Below are positions 1 to 14,891 of a stretch of 64,000 bases of DNA, piece after piece. This DNA comes from Blastocystis sp. Blastoise (taxonomy: Eukaryota > Sar > Bigyra > Opalinata > Blastocystidae): assembly GCA_039096225.1 (NCBI GenBank), contig JBBPEB010000013.1, positions 647,501-711,500 of the forward strand, given 5' to 3'. A program made the position numbers and the translations under genes. Each line of letters opens with the position of its first letter. Positions within the stretch are counted from its first letter, which is position 1. The notes beneath the pieces are model-generated. The model saw only the letters and a program-made list of their open reading frames with translations. It did no database searches and was not told where the DNA came from.

Positions 1-372
1 TTCACAAATATATAATAATATGTATTACAAAAACAGAAGACCAATAAATAATCATAGTACATAAATAAAAGATAGAAGAATAGAACCATAAGTTTCATTT
101 CAAAGTCTATATAAATATAGAAATAGATTGGAAATAGAAATATTTCTTTTCTTTTTAAAATTTTATCGTGTCAAAGAATAAACATATATACATATAATAA
201 AAATAATAATCAAAAACAAAACAACAATAGTAAAGTAGAGATATACTCCAGATTTTAATAGCAAAGTTATCGATATGTTGTCCATCAAGCCAAAAAGAAA
301 GTATAGCTAGCATACACTATTCTAATCAACCCATGTTATCCATCATATTTCGAACACTTTTGAATATTTGAA
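1..372. other. AT-rich noncoding flank
   Basis: No supported gene. The sequence is AT-rich with stop codons in every frame, and leads directly into the tandem repeat that follows. Confidence 0.6.
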
Positions 373-545
373 TTTTTTGTATTGCAGTTTTTTGCAATTT
401 ATTTTTTTGTATTGCTTTTTTTGCAATTTTCTTTTCTTTTCTTTGTTTTTTGTATTGCAGTTTTTTGCAATTTTCTTTTTTTTTTGTATTGCAGTTTTTT
501 GCAATTTTCTTTTCTTTTTGTATTGCAGTTTTTTGCAACTTATTT
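373..545. repeat. Degenerate tandem repeat with ATTGCA/TGCAAT hairpins
   Basis: Five or so imperfect copies of a T-rich unit contain ATTGCA, a short T-run, then TGCAAT. Each unit is therefore a small inverted repeat able to form a 6-bp stem. On the minus strand the array reads as Lys/Gln-rich peptide in two frames, which is what an array of this composition gives by chance. On the minus strand just before the array (about 540-657) there is a less repetitive open stretch with a Cys-x2-Cys that could be an exon, but nothing confirms it. Confidence 0.7.
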
Positions 546-659
546 CTTTCTTTTTTTTTATTTTGTACCATGGAATCAGACCAATATACGCATAAGTAAA
601 GGCATCATCTATAGACAAACAGCTACGACACAAATATACTTCATTATAATTTTCCATTT

Positions 660-3600
660 TGATAATAGTATTTGTTAATATCCATTTATAGAAGTATTAA
701 ATATATATTTAATATACTAGATATAAAAGATTACCAAATTCAAAAATAATAATATAAATAATAGGAGTAAGGTATATCATCAATATAATATCATTAATAG
801 AGGAGGAAGAAGTAAATAATATATATGAAGTATTAAAATAATAAAAAGTGAAGTAGTAAGAAGTATGAATAAAAGAAGAGAAGTATAGAGTAACCATACA
901 GAAAATAAATCATAAAATAGGACATACAAAATAAGTATAAATACCATATTGAATATAATACTATAAAAAATAGTTATTCGATAAATAATACCCATTGTTT
1001 CTGAATGAATAAAATCAAGCATAGTACCCATATCATCAATAAATTTTCAAATATTATTACATCATATATACAACTCAATTATAATTCGATCCTTCTATAG
1101 AAACACAAATGACCATATAAACATACAATGTTCCACAATAAAGTTCATCATAGCACACCATCAAGAACCATAGTCACAATGAAGAGAATAAGATGATCAG
1201 CAGATAATATAATATCAAACAATATAATATACAAGAAGAATAACGTAAAAGGAAGTAGATAAATATACGATAGAAGGTAAGAAGAATAAATATAGAAATC
1301 ATATTAAAGTATAATACAAGAGCAGAAATCAATATTATTTAATTCATAAACCAGACACATAAGAAAATTGAAAAACATCTAATAAAATTAGAATACATTA
1401 TAGTATACAGAGGTGTAGATTTGCAAAAAAAAATAACCAAGGAATTTCGACACATTAAAACACTCTAATCATAGGAACAAAGAGGAATCAATCCAATAGA
1501 GCCTTTAATGACTCACTATAGATATTTTTAAAAAACTCCAAAATACCATTTATCATCATCCACAGAATTGAAATAGAGACCAATCTACCAATATAGTACC
1601 ACCACGAACCACGAACCGAATTGAACCACCACACCAGATCCACAACTGCCTTAGGCCTCATAGAAGTCAGTCACCAGAACCAAGAAGTGATTATAGTTTT
1701 ATTATAAATAATTTAAAAAAAAGAAAGTAAGAAAAAAAAGTAAAAACAATTATATAAAACAATATATATAAAACAATATATATATATATAATAACCATGA
1801 CAAAATCATACAACAAATAATTCATCACAGCACGAAACAAGGAACAACAAGGAACAAGGAACAAGGAACAAAATGAAAATAAAACTTGTCTTCATGTTAC
1901 AGAAGTTGCGTAATTAATTGTAAAAATAATAAAAAATATATATATAAATAAATAGTTACTAAATCGCTTCTACGTCAATGAAATGAACTTCTACAATGAA
2001 ACAAGGACATTTGTTATTATTATTCATAAGTAAAATTTAAAAAAAACTTTAGATCAGCCCTATAAAAAGGAAATAAAATTCTAAACAGTGTCAGCAACCA
2101 AGTGGAAATTTGTTTATTTTCATAAAGCACGTTTTTTTATTTCAAAAGCTATAAAAAAAAAGGAAAATACAATACAGTAAAAGAGTTGGATTTCAAATAG
2201 TATTCAAAAAGTTTCGCCAAAAAAAAAATCCCAAAACGAGTTTTGAAACGGCTTCTGTTTTTGAGCCTAAAAGAGCTGTGAGCCTTAGAAAATACAAAAA
2301 GAGTTTTTAAGTTCATATTTCAAGTTGTTTATTAGCATAATAGTCAATATATAAAAATGATATAAGATAATTATAAAAATTGTAATACATGTCATAATAA
2401 GTTTTGTCAAAAGAAAAGTTATTTGTCCTATAGATAAGCAAATAGAAATAATAATAATAATAATAAACATCAATAGAGCATACAAAAAAAGAAATGTCAC
2501 CATTACTAAAAACATAAATGTCATAGTGGGTGAAAAAATACTGACACCAACATCTGTATCGTTGGGTTTAGGGCCAAGTAAAAAATCAATGAGATTTTAG
2601 CCACCGAAAGAAAAAAGAATCCAGCCGACATCAGCACAAGAGTCTACGAGTTGACAAATTGAGCAGCATAGCATAGCCAAACCACATCAACATAGCCTTT
2701 GTAAACCTAAGGGACACGGCACGTCAAAGTAATCATTACAAATAGACTCAAGACATAAAGTCTTTATTTCTAATAGCAAATATCAACTAAAGCATCAATC
2801 GCTAAGAATATTTTCTGTCTAATGTAACATTTTAGTTAGAATAAAACAAAATAAAACTGGTGATGAAGCTTTTCTTATTTGGAAAGGATTCAGTTCTTTT
2901 ATTGTTCTCGAAATACCGATTATAATTGGTTGATCGAACAAACAAGCCAATCATATACGCATCCACATCTGAATCTCTCCTGTTTCTAATCATAGAATTA
3001 TTCTACTTTGTTCTTCACCAGTCGTAATCTAAAAACCCAACGTGAGTTTTCTTTTGTTCTTTATTAAGAAACTGTCTTTGTTTCTATCGTGACCTTTTCG
3101 ATTCATTACGAGCAAAAACCTCGAAAAAATAGACTTTTTCACATCAAGAACACGACTGAATTATCATTGTATAGTTAAACACGATGTTTCCAATTAGAGT
3201 TTTCTAGAAAGAATAGAAATTTTCATTTTTCATTTATTTGATGCAGACAGCACTCTAAAAGAATAGATTTATTTATTAAAATAGAAAACTACATGCAGAA
3301 CATGATCATCTGACAATGGAAACACTGGATGAGAATATAAAGATCGATTTTCATTAGTTTCATATTCATTCTATATCAAATAACATATAAAAAATAAGCA
3401 TATTGTTAGTAAAAAATAAATTGATAAAACTAATGCAGAATAATGAACATAAATATGCATTATATACATTATATGCAATGTAATATGTAATAAAACAATT
3501 AATAAAAAGAAATAAATGCATAATAACAAAGGATTCAAAAAGAAATATTCTCAAGATATTTATATAAGGAAATTAAATTTTTGAAGTTAGTATTTATGTT

Positions 3601-4121
3601 TTATATGAAATTTTAATTAAAATATTTTTTGTATGTTATTTAACATATAAAATGATTTTGACAGTGTAATATATATAGAATATAGTAAAAACAAGATGAT
3701 CAACTCATGAATGTGTTTATTCTTCGTATAAATATTTTTTATGCATCACATAACTAATAGAAGTCTTTTCATTCAGTTTTTGCTTCATAGTAATCACATG
3801 ATAAAGAATTAAAATCAAATAAGTTTTTAATTTCAGAAATATTCAGTCGTCTTAAAAAAGAAAAAAATTAACCCCTGGATATTTTGGTTATATATGTATT
3901 TTCCATTATTTTCTTATTTACCCCCATCGATTTCAATTTCGTGACTTTTTCTAAAGGTTTTTCTACTATACATAATAACTTGTTCTTGTCAACTATCATT
4001 ATGGCTATGTATGTATTTTTGTAGATATTATATAAACCAAAGTGCCTTACTTCTTCCTGTGAGGCTGATATAAAAATTTGCTAACATTACTTGATTTCAT
4101 TTTTTATTTATATGTTTTTTT
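660..4121. other. Long noncoding stretch, no gene seen
   Basis: About 3.4 kb with no conserved protein segment on either strand. The only open frames are low-complexity Ile/Leu/Tyr-rich shadows. The 1,560-1,680 and 2,530-2,720 parts are less AT-rich than their surroundings and could be decayed sequence. A short GGAACAA tandem repeat lies at about 1,840-1,872. The last 300 bases hold the upstream region of the uL30 gene, including C-run motifs annotated separately. Confidence 0.55.
3871..3927 (+). promoter_or_regulatory. Paired C-run motif upstream of uL30
   Basis: ACCCCTGG (3871-3878) and ACCCCCAT (3920-3927) lie 195-250 bases upstream of the uL30 start. Runs of four or more C/G are very rare in this AT-rich window, yet similar pairs also occur upstream of eS4 and uS12. 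A role as a ribosomal-protein promoter element is inferred from this recurrence only. Confidence 0.5.
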
Positions 4122-4835
4122 ATGGCTATTCCTCAATCTATTGTCTTAAAGCAAAAACGTGTTGCTGCTTTAAAGGCTTATAATCAAAAGGCTGCTGAAA
4201 AGGCCGCTACTGCTTTAGTTGCTAAGCGTGAAACCATTACCAAGCGTGCTGAAAAGTATGCTAATGAATATAAACAAATGGAACGTGATTTAATCAACAA
4301 GAGACGTGAAGCTCGTAAACTTGGTGGTTACTTCATTGAACCTGAAGGTAAACTTGCTATTGTTTGCAGAATTCGTGGTATTAACCAAACTCACCCTAAG
4401 GTCCGTAAGATTCTTCAACTCTTCCGTCTCCGTCAAATTCATAACGCTTGTTTTGTTAAACTTAACAAGGCTACTATTGAAATGCTCCGTATTGTTGAAC
4501 CTTACATTATGTATGGTTATCCTAATCTTAAGACCGTCAAGGCTCTTATTTACAAGAGAGGTTATGCTAAGGTCAATGGCCAAAGAATTCCTCTTTCCAG
4601 CAACGATGTCATTGAACAAGTTCTTGGTAAATTCGGTATCACCTGTATTGAAGATTTAGTTCATGAAATCTACACTGTTGGTCCTCACTTCAAACAAGCC
4701 AACAACTTCATCTGGACCTTCAAGCTCAATAGTCCTTCTGGTGGTTATACTCACAAACTTCGTCATTTCAATGAAAATGGTGAATATGGTAACCGTGAAT
4801 ATCTTATTGGTGGTATCATTAACAGAATGATCTAA
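4122..4835 (+). CDS. RPL7: Large-subunit ribosomal protein uL30 (eukaryotic L7)
   Basis: Component of the cytosolic 60S ribosomal subunit. The 237-residue product has the basic helical N-terminal extension typical of eukaryotic L7 (residues about 1-70, rich in Lys/Arg/Ala), followed by the uL30 core: [13 protein letters not shown] near residue 80, [12 protein letters not shown] near 105, and the C-terminal [20 protein letters not shown] block. Length is close to that of other eukaryotic L7 proteins (about 240-250). The gene has no intron. The first ATG in frame follows a T-rich leader, and no upstream in-frame ATG fits. Codons are less AT-biased (GGT, CGT, AAG, GTC) than in neighbouring genes, as expected for high expression. 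The C-run motifs at 3871-3927 are shared with the other ribosomal protein genes here. Confidence 0.97.
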   Translation: MAIPQSIVLKQKRVAALKAYNQKAAEKAATALVAKRETITKRAEKYANEYKQMERDLINKRREARKLGGYFIEPEGKLAIVCRIRGINQTHPKVRKILQLFRLRQIHNACFVKLNKATIEMLRIVEPYIMYGYPNLKTVKALIYKRGYAKVNGQRIPLSSNDVIEQVLGKFGITCIEDLVHEIYTVGPHFKQANNFIWTFKLNSPSGGYTHKLRHFNENGEYGNREYLIGGIINRMI

Positions 4836-5105
4836 ATTTGATTAATGTTATTAAGACAAGAGCAATGTTTTTTCTTTTGTTATTCATTTATTTTAATGTC
4901 TATTATATAAACAACATGCCATTTGACGTCTTTAACACTTTTTATCATTAAATAAGACAAAAATTAAATAAAAAAAAATTATCTTCGTTTTTTATTTTAG
5001 TTTTAAAATGATGATTATTATTCGACATGATACATTTTTTCTTCGGATGGATATATGCATTGAATCAATGATATTTTATTAATATTTTGATATACTTGTA
5101 CATTT

Positions 5106-8100
5106 ATGAAACTACATTTAATCTTTTCATTAGTAGTAAATTCACATAAATTTTGTTCTTCTACTAATTTAGGTCTGCATCTTACATTTACTTGTATCAG
5201 CAGATGCTCAATCTAGTATATTTTGTTTATAGTTATATGTTTTATTGCGTTTTTCTAGCAAATCGAGTGAAACATATATCAACAACTATTGGAATCAATG
5301 AAGTGACTATTATAATACAGTCATCATCTCCTGGATATATTTGGACAATAGCTATGCCAACAGATGAACCAACTCCTAGTGTCGAAGTTATCAATACAAC
5401 TCCTCTTCAAAACATTAAGATTGGAGAGAATTCTATTACTGTAAAAAGTCTTGACGAAAATACTTGGTATAATATATATTATTATGCTGTAGGTGTTGAT
5501 GAAAAGTCAAATATTGGAGGAGATATAGATAGTACCAAAATAACTGTTAAAACAAAGAGCAGTATATAAAATTATTCTATATGTATATATATATCATATA
5601 GGCTTACCTTTCGAAACATCATTATTGTATCAATCATCATATACAACTTATCCAATTATTGTTACTAATAAATTTACTAAACCTGCAATCAATTTTAATG
5701 AACAATCTCTTATTGTATATATATATGCTTATATATATATATTATGTTTATACCTATATATGATATATTTGAAATTGTATATAAGCTCATTTTATAAATA
5801 CAGTCATCATTATCTACCTTTTAATGTTTATTATCTAATTTAAAAAATTATTATATATATATAGATACAAAATGCCAAAGTGATATCATTTATAAAAGAG
5901 ACAACAAGTGTTTATATAGTTCACCTTCAACCTCTTTCACCTGGATCTATATCATATACATATATGTCTAATATAAAAAGTGATGATGAAGATCTTTTAT
6001 TTAATATTCCTATATATACTATTAATTATAAAGGAGTCTCAATTGTTAATATTGAAAAAGAAATTACTGAAACAAAAGCTACAGTATAGTTTTATTTTAT
6101 ATATACTTAATACTATATATATTAAGCTTTGATATAAATTTAATATTTTTCTCTATCTATCTTTCTATATATATATATATAGTTACATATCACTACATCT
6201 GGTCCTTGCTTGTTGAATTGTTATGCACTTCCTGTTATTAATACTTTCTATACAGAAATATCATCATCATCATCATCATCATCATCTTCCACTTCATCTT
6301 CTTCTTCTCTCTCTACTTCTCATATACTTATATATTCTTCTCTTACTCCATCTTCTTCATACTCTGTTTATTGCTCTGGAACGGAAACAAACGATATTCC
6401 CGTGAATATATCAAAAGAACCAATTCTAATTTTCTCAACTCTAGCACTACCAACTGAAAAACCAACTGAAAAACCAACTGAAGAGCCAACTGAAAAACCA
6501 ACTGAAAAACCAACTGAAGAGCCAACTGAAAAACCAACTGAAGAGCCAACTGAAAAACCTACTGAAGAGCCAACTGAAGAGCCAATTGAAGAGCCAACTG
6601 AAAAACCGACTGAAAAACCGACTGAAAAACCGACTGAAAAACCCACAACTCCTCCTACTACTTCTCCTACTACTTCTCCTACTACTTCTCCTACTACTCC
6701 TCCTACTACTTCTCCTACTACTCCTCCTACTACTCCTCCTACTACTCCTCCTAGTACAAAGTGCCCAACAGGATGGGGAGGAAAAGAATGTTCAGGTCAA
6801 GGAATATGTACGAATAAGGCATGCATGTATGACTCTGTATAGAATATTATTTTTTAATACTTTTGATCCTTTATATCTATCTTTTATTACTTTTTATTCT
6901 TTTCATCTATATTATAATATAATCTCGAATTCAGTGTCTTTATTGATATATAGTATAAATAATAATATATATATAATTATATTACTATATATAGTTGTGA
7001 GTCTCCATTCACAGGTCCATCCTGTTCTCTTCTTCAGTGCTCTATAATCACTTATTCGAACTCTACACATACTTTTATACATGTACTTATCGATATATTA
7101 AGCTATATCAATGAAGAGTATGTAGAAGAAGAATATCAACAAGCATGGTTTAGAATTGGTATTTATATAGTAGTGTTATTTATATATATACTGTTTGTAT
7201 TTATTTAGATTTATTTTTACATATATATATATATAATTTCTTTTACTGGCTATTCTATACTTGATATAATTTATCTTTTTAATATTCTAGTAACTACTTA
7301 TTCTTATTGATATAACTATTTTTTAAAGTTTTTTCTATATATATCTATTCTCTAAAGCTCTTTCTTCCTTGATTCAAATTCCTGTGGATCAAATATGTAT
7401 TCGATCTTGGATAGCTTCTGTTCCTTCACAAACATACTCAGAAAATCAACATCAACAAACAAATAATCTTCTATCTAATGGTATATATATATATATATTT
7501 ATATATAGGTTAATTATATTATTATTGTATTCTATACTCTTATTTACATTATATTTTTCTTAATATATACATATCCTATAAATATTTTTTTTCTTAATAC
7601 ATACATATCCTATAAATATTATTTTTTCTTAATATATACATATCCTATTGATATTATTTTTTCATAATATATACATATCCTATTGATATTATTCTCTATT
7701 ATATACATATATACATGTATTCATTATCTAGATGCCTCCTGGGAGATCCCTGTCTCTTCTTCATCTCCTCCTTCTCCTCCTTCTCCTGTATATTCCAGAC
7801 CTCTAAGAGGAAGAAGAGTTCAAGATACACTCTATGACCAAAATATACATACTTATGTATATATATACATATATATATATCTACAAACATTATTCATCTT
7901 ATTATTATATCATAATATCTTCATGCTTTTCTTTTTATTTTTGCTTAAACATATATATATTCTGTATTATTATATCTTTCTTTAGTTCACTATATTAACT
8001 CCAAAATCATCTGCTTCCGAAGTCTATTCGAATTCTGTTGCCTTTACAAAGAATACTGATAGTGTTAACACTCTCAAACAATATGGTATTAATGTTTATA

Positions 8101-8910
8101 CGATGAACGTATATATACATATATATGATTCTGTAACTCATTGATTTTTCACCATATTATATATGTTTGTTACTTCTTTATATTAAGAATATAATTATAT
8201 TTTTTTCTTTTCTTTGTTCAATACTCTATTATACTATCTATAGATCACAAAGTCATTCGTTCAAGATTATGAAGACCCCTATACCTGTTACGATAATCAG
8301 AAAACAGGAGATGAATCGGATATTGATTGTGGAGGATCCTGTACTCAATTATGTCCCGTGGGGAAGAAATGTAAGAGTCATTCAGATTGTATTTCTAATA
8401 ATTGTGTTGAACTTCTTTGTGAAGAAACTGGATGTATATATATAAATATATAAAGAAAATAAATATATATATAAATATATAAAGAAAATAAATATATATA
8501 TAATATAGATAAAATAAATATATATATTAACTAAATTATGAATTAGTAATAATATTTTTTTACAAGATTATTATTTTATAGTTCTTGATAAAATCTCAAA
8601 TAATAAGATTTATTTAATTCTCTCTATTGCTGGTATTATCGTTATTATTATTGTTGTAGTGTTTATTATTTTGACTTCTGTCAAAAAATGTAAAGTATGT
8701 AAAAGAATTATATATAGTTGTGATATTCCTTTTATTTATTGTCCTCTTTTATTTGTATATATATAGAGATCCGCTCGTGTTGCTAATATTCCTCCTCAAC
8801 CTCGACCAGTTGTGGATGTATCCAGTTCTGTTCCAAGCACATTTGTACCTACTATCGATTTACGAAAACAACGTCTTGAAGCTCAAAAACATCTTCATTC
8901 TCGATCATAA
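5106..8910 (+). CDS. Type I membrane protein with Pro/Thr stalk, EGF-like and DCGG Cys-rich modules
   Basis: Unrecognised surface-receptor-like protein reconstructed from 13 exons: 5106-5132, 5173-5215, 5259-5561, 5602-5714, 5865-6083, 6183-6826, 6995-7158, 7358-7480, 7732-7856, 7986-8108, 8244-8433, 8582-8694 and 8767-8910 (776 residues). All junctions are GT-AG and hold one frame. Splicing exons 1 and 2 makes a good signal peptide (MKLHLIFSL then VCILHLLVSADAQS). Next come two or three beta-rich repeats containing SSSPGYIW- and PLSPGSISY-type motifs, possibly fibronectin-III-like. A Ser run and (EKPT/EEPT)n then (TTSPTTPP)n stalk follows in exon 6. An EGF module (CPTGWGGKEC...GICTNKACICESPFTGPSC) is split by the exon 6-7 intron. 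Exon 11 has a Cys module beginning ESDIDCGGSC with about ten cysteines. Exon 12 encodes one hydrophobic TM helix with a KKCK stop-transfer, and exon 13 a ~50-residue cytoplasmic tail. Adhesion or ligand recognition is inference. Confidence 0.72.
6450..6755 (+). repeat. In-frame EPTEKPT / TTSPTTPP coding repeat
   Basis: About 18 twelve-base units encode E(K/E)PT repeats, followed by about a dozen nine-base units encode TTSP or TTPP. Both are in frame within exon 6 of the membrane-protein gene. The composition suggests an extended, probably O-glycosylated stalk. Confidence 0.9.
7560..7695 (+). repeat. Intronic ~40-bp tandem repeat, about 4 copies
   Basis: Units containing ATATACATATCCTAT followed by a TATT/T-run lie in the intron between exons 8 and 9 of the membrane-protein gene. 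They are likely neutral intronic expansion. Confidence 0.8.
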
Positions 8911-9117
8911 AATAAATTAAAAAAGAGTTCTTTTCTTATAACTAACATTTATATTATATATATATTTTATATTACATTATGAACATGAAAAAATATATAG
9001 TAGAACACAAACAAATAGTTGTTAAAAGGCTTTTTGTTTATTACATATTACGCTGATATAAAAAAATAGAAAAAGAAAATATAAAGAAAAAGTATGTATG
9101 AAGGAATTGTTTTTGAT

Positions 9118-9600
9118 TTAAATAATACTCGGAGGTCTGTAACCAAGTAAATCACTTTCTTGAGAACGAGGTAAAGTAGCACCAATATCAGCAAGTTTGT
9201 GTAAAGATTTATCAAATATAAATAAATAAACATATACTTATATATAAACATGTAATATGTTCAATAATACAAATAAAAAAAAATAATACAAATAAAAATA
9301 TATATTAAATAACATATTGCCAAAAAAAAAAGAATAATAATATACAGCTTCTTCAACTTGACTAGGAGAAGAATTTTCAAGGTTGACAATTCTTTCTTCA
9401 CCAAAATCATATCTGCCAATAACACAGGCTTTAACACCTTCAGCTTCTCTGACTAAGAAAGGTAAAATAGGATTTAACATTTTCATTTCTCCATAATTTT
9501 TGTAAATGTATTCAACTACTCCCTTAGAGCCGACAGATTTGGGACAAATCAAAAATCGAACTTCTTGAAGATTCTTACCAAGAGCAGCACGCCAACTCAT
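9118..9600 (-). CDS. NDUFA2: NADH dehydrogenase (complex I) subunit NDUFA2 / B8
   Basis: Accessory subunit of mitochondrial respiratory complex I, with the thioredoxin-like L51/S25/CI-B8 fold. Exon 1 (9346-9600) encodes MSWRAALGKNLQEVRFLICP, the GSKGVVEYIYKNY helix and the LPFLVREAEGV / GRYDFGEE segments that match the family in order. Exon 2 (about 9118-9213) supplies the C-terminal KSLHKLADIGATLPRSQ part and stop. The ~116-residue product is a little longer than the ~99-residue human protein. The first intron base pair is GT (GCT|GTATAT), but no AG lies just before the exon 2 frame. The nearest upstream AG gives the wrong phase, so the exact 3' junction is uncertain. Presence of this gene argues for a respiring mitochondrion. 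Confidence 0.87.
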
Positions 9601-10235
9601 TCTACGAAATATTAATTAATTATACTAGAGACATACCGATGTTATTTATTGATAATAATAAATACAATAAGAATCAGAATAGACTAGGGAAGAGATTCAC
9701 AAAAAAATAAGCAAAGTCTTATTTTTTTTGTGAGGTGGAGCAACAAAAAACTGTATTGTATCATTCAAAATATACTGGATTATTTATGCTCCAAAAAGGT
9801 TTTCTCTTTCTTTTCCTCCATAAAAGTGCCTATAATCACGGTTTGTTTTTTCAAAACTTCTTTTAATGTTTCGTGGCTTTTCTTACGTGGTCATGGTATT
9901 TCAGTTTGAGAAACAGTATATACTACATAAGGTAAATAGTAGAATATATATACATCTTTATGTTATGACTAATCTTTCATAAATGATAGGTTAATCACAA
10001 GCTTATTTTTATTTTAAATCTTATATGTAGTGTATATGATATAAAAAGAGTGATATGAAAATAAAAATTAGTGTTAGGTAGGCAGATTAGTTTTTTTTCT
10101 CCTATTATAGTAATAAGAACAGTGATATAGATTAGTTTATTCAACAGATTAAGTAAGCTAAGTCGTGAATAATTTAAGAGAGTTAAAATAATCAAAACAA
10201 AGCAAAACAAAAAAATGAATGGAACTACAAATAGT
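9601..10235. other. Intergenic region, no gene seen
   Basis: Lies between the start of the complex I gene and the end of the TLDc gene. It is AT-rich with no conserved peptide; the one open frame on the minus strand (9995-10288) is a hydrophobic low-complexity shadow. Confidence 0.6.
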
Positions 10236-11989
10236 TTAAGCAATTCTATATACTTCATAGTCGTCAACACAGAAATAATTTCTTTCATTTATATCGTTAG
10301 TATTAACAAATAAAGAAGCTTTAAAGGGTGTTTGATTATGTGTATAATATCGTTTATCACAACAACAAGTAGGACTAGTGTGACAATCATCATATATACC
10401 TATATCTCCAAAATGAGGTCCTCTTTCTGAACAATTATATATATTAGTATCTTCAGCTATCATAGAGAATTTAGTAGGAGGATAAGAATGTTCATTTTGA
10501 AGTGTAAAAAGAAAAGCCGTTTTATCTTGTCTCCATCCTATTTATAGACAGTATATATATAGAACAGTACTTATATTTGTAGTAAATATTCATAGTAAAA
10601 TATAATATTTATGATTAATATATATTGGATATATATATATATATATATATATAACATTTAATAATGAATATATTATAAAATACATAACATACCATAATTA
10701 CCCGAATCCCATTCTATGTTTGTATATCCTCCAAATATGTTAATACAATTATGATGTCCTATTTGTTTGATTAAAGTGACAGTTTCTCCTTGTTTATCGC
10801 AATATCTATGAAATTCTTTTAAAGAGAAGTTGTGTTCAGATGCCCTGTAGGAGTATAGTTATAATCATATATATAAAGAACAATATAAATGAGATATAAT
10901 AATAAGATTTATTCTATAATATATAAGAAGACAATATAATTATGTATAACAATAATAGTCACAGTATATATATGACTATATATACCTATATAAGAGTTTC
11001 CATTCTTTTGTTACTCCAAGCCACTCATAGAGTAAATTAATAAATAACGTGTTTTTATTGAGTATAATAGATGAAGATAATTGATCCCAAAGAAGTTTAT
11101 ATACATGTAATGAATCAGAAACTGGAAGAAGTAATGATATATACTGTTTTATAGTATATTTATCTATACTCTTGGGTAATGTACAGTTGGTAATTTGTTT
11201 GTTATTTTGAATATATTCTTCAACTAAAGATACCATAGGATTTGAAATAGTTAGTGTATATATATTATCCTTATAATTATATGGAATACATCCATTATTA
11301 TATAAACGAAGAAAGTCTGGAATAGAATTTGTACTTTTCCAATAATCTATTATTTGTGTATTAATTTGATTATTTATAAATATAACTAAAGGTGATTCTT
11401 TTTCATAAGGAAGAGGCAAATCACGTTGGAAGCACTTTAAAGTATCAAATTGAGGAGGAAGAGAAATGCATAAGAATTGGAAGCAGGCTACTAACTGTTT
11501 TAAAACCTGTGAAGTAAATATATTAACTGGAAACTCAGGGTCTAATAGTAATGAACAACATAAACGACCAATTGTATCATCGTAATCAATGTATAATGGT
11601 CCATTATCTAATAGATCTGGATCGTGTGATAAATTATAAAAGTACGAATCTGGAAAACGGTCAATGAGAGACATCGGCAACTTGAAAGGGTGTGAAGAGT
11701 TCTGAAATGTAAAGTATATGACCTTTGTTGATTCTAAAACACTATCTGTTGTATCAGGAATCAGTATTTCCGATTGTAAAAGTAAATCTGAAGAATTATT
11801 TTGAAGAAAAGAATTATTCTCATGTTTAGAGATACTTTGTGCAAATAGTTCAGATAAATTAAGCATATCTGATAAGTATTGCTGTTCTATAGGAGAACAA
11901 TCAGGACTAGACTCAACAGATTCTGCCAATTCTCGTATTAAATTTTTGATATTCAATATTTTCTTAACATATGACTTTTCAGAACTCAT
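10236..11989 (-). CDS. BTB-like and TLDc domain protein
   Basis: Three exons, 10986-11989, 10693-10844 and 10236-10537, all GT-AG. The N-terminal ~60 residues are charged and helical. Residues ~85-160 (VIYFTFQNSSHPFKLPMSL through YIDYDDTIGRLCCSLLLDP) resemble the T1/BTB fold of KCTD-type proteins. A less conserved middle follows. The C-terminal TLDc domain starts at exon 1-2 with WKLLYRASEHNFSLKEFHRYCD and continues with NIFGGYTNIEWDSGNYG, KTAFLFTLQNE and a Cys-rich strand, ending in YFCVDDYEVYRIA. TLDc proteins in animals are linked to oxidative-stress resistance and to V-ATPase binding. BTB-TLDc combinations are common in protists and fungi, but the role here is unknown. The start codon is 60 bases from the hAT insertion, so the transposon sits in or next to this gene's promoter. 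Confidence 0.82.
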
Positions 11990-12040
11990 ATTTTAAATGA
12001 ATTCAGACTTTATTATTAAAAAAATAAGAAAAAAAAAATC

Positions 12041-12048
12041 GTAGAAAC
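12041..12048. repeat. Left 8-bp target-site duplication of hAT element
   Basis: GTAGAAAC immediately precedes the left terminal inverted repeat and is repeated exactly at 14884-14891. Eight bases is the duplication length made by hAT transposases. Confidence 0.93.
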
Positions 12049-12205
12049 TAGAGATGGGCAAAAGTAGCTACAAGTTTTGTGGCTACTTGTAGCTACTTTG
12101 TAGCTGAAAACAGCTACCCAAAGTAGCTACAAATTTTCATGATTTTTTCACGGGAAAAAAAAGTGGCTTTTTTTAGTGTTGTCCATCTTTATAAATAGAA
12201 CTCAA

Positions 12206-14366
<2,161 letters not shown>

Positions 14367-14883
14367 TTTATTTTTTGTTTCAATATGTTTTAATATATAT
14401 CTTATTATATTGTATTAGCTATGACTATTTTATTATGAATTATATTTATTCTTCGTGTTGAAGATGATTTCAATTATATGCAATTTTATGTGTTTATATT
14501 TGCTTTTATTTGTTTTTTGAAAACTAACAATAATCCATGAATAGAATCAGCAACTTCTGCTAGAAAATATAAATATTTTTTGGATGTCACACACATCACA
14601 TTTGCATATAGTTATTTGTTAACTCTTTTATATTAATAAAAATCACTTTCTAAAAGAATTGACGATGTTATTGTCTGAAATATAAAGATGATAATACAAA
14701 TGTATACAAATTAATAGTTTCAAATGTAAAATTATTATAATGGAAGTGTGAGGAATATTGTCATAGGTGTAAATATATATATAAACAATTTAAAAAATAT
14801 GTTCTGGCTATTTGGAACAAGAATAAAAATTTTGCACATACTTTTTTTGAAAAAAGAAACTCCATGTACCTTGCCCATCTCTA

Positions 14884-14891
14884 GTAGAAAC
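14884..14891. repeat. Right 8-bp target-site duplication of hAT element
   Basis: GTAGAAAC directly follows the right terminal repeat, identical to 12041-12048. Confidence 0.93.

Noticed and set aside
326-657. Protein-coding gene in Lys/Gln-rich minus-strand frames
   Set aside because: Most of the frame is the tandem repeat, open in several frames; only the first ~35 codons look non-repetitive, not enough to call a gene.
6343-6646. Phe/Ser/Val/Gly repeat protein antisense to the EPTEKPT tract
   Set aside because: It is a shadow of a coding repeat on the plus strand; it has no independent start context or neighbours.
7560-7695. CRISPR-like array from regularly spaced repeats (also 40466-40685)
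   Set aside because: Units are directly tandem, AT-rich, imperfect and intronic in eukaryotic genes; there are no spacers and no cas genes.
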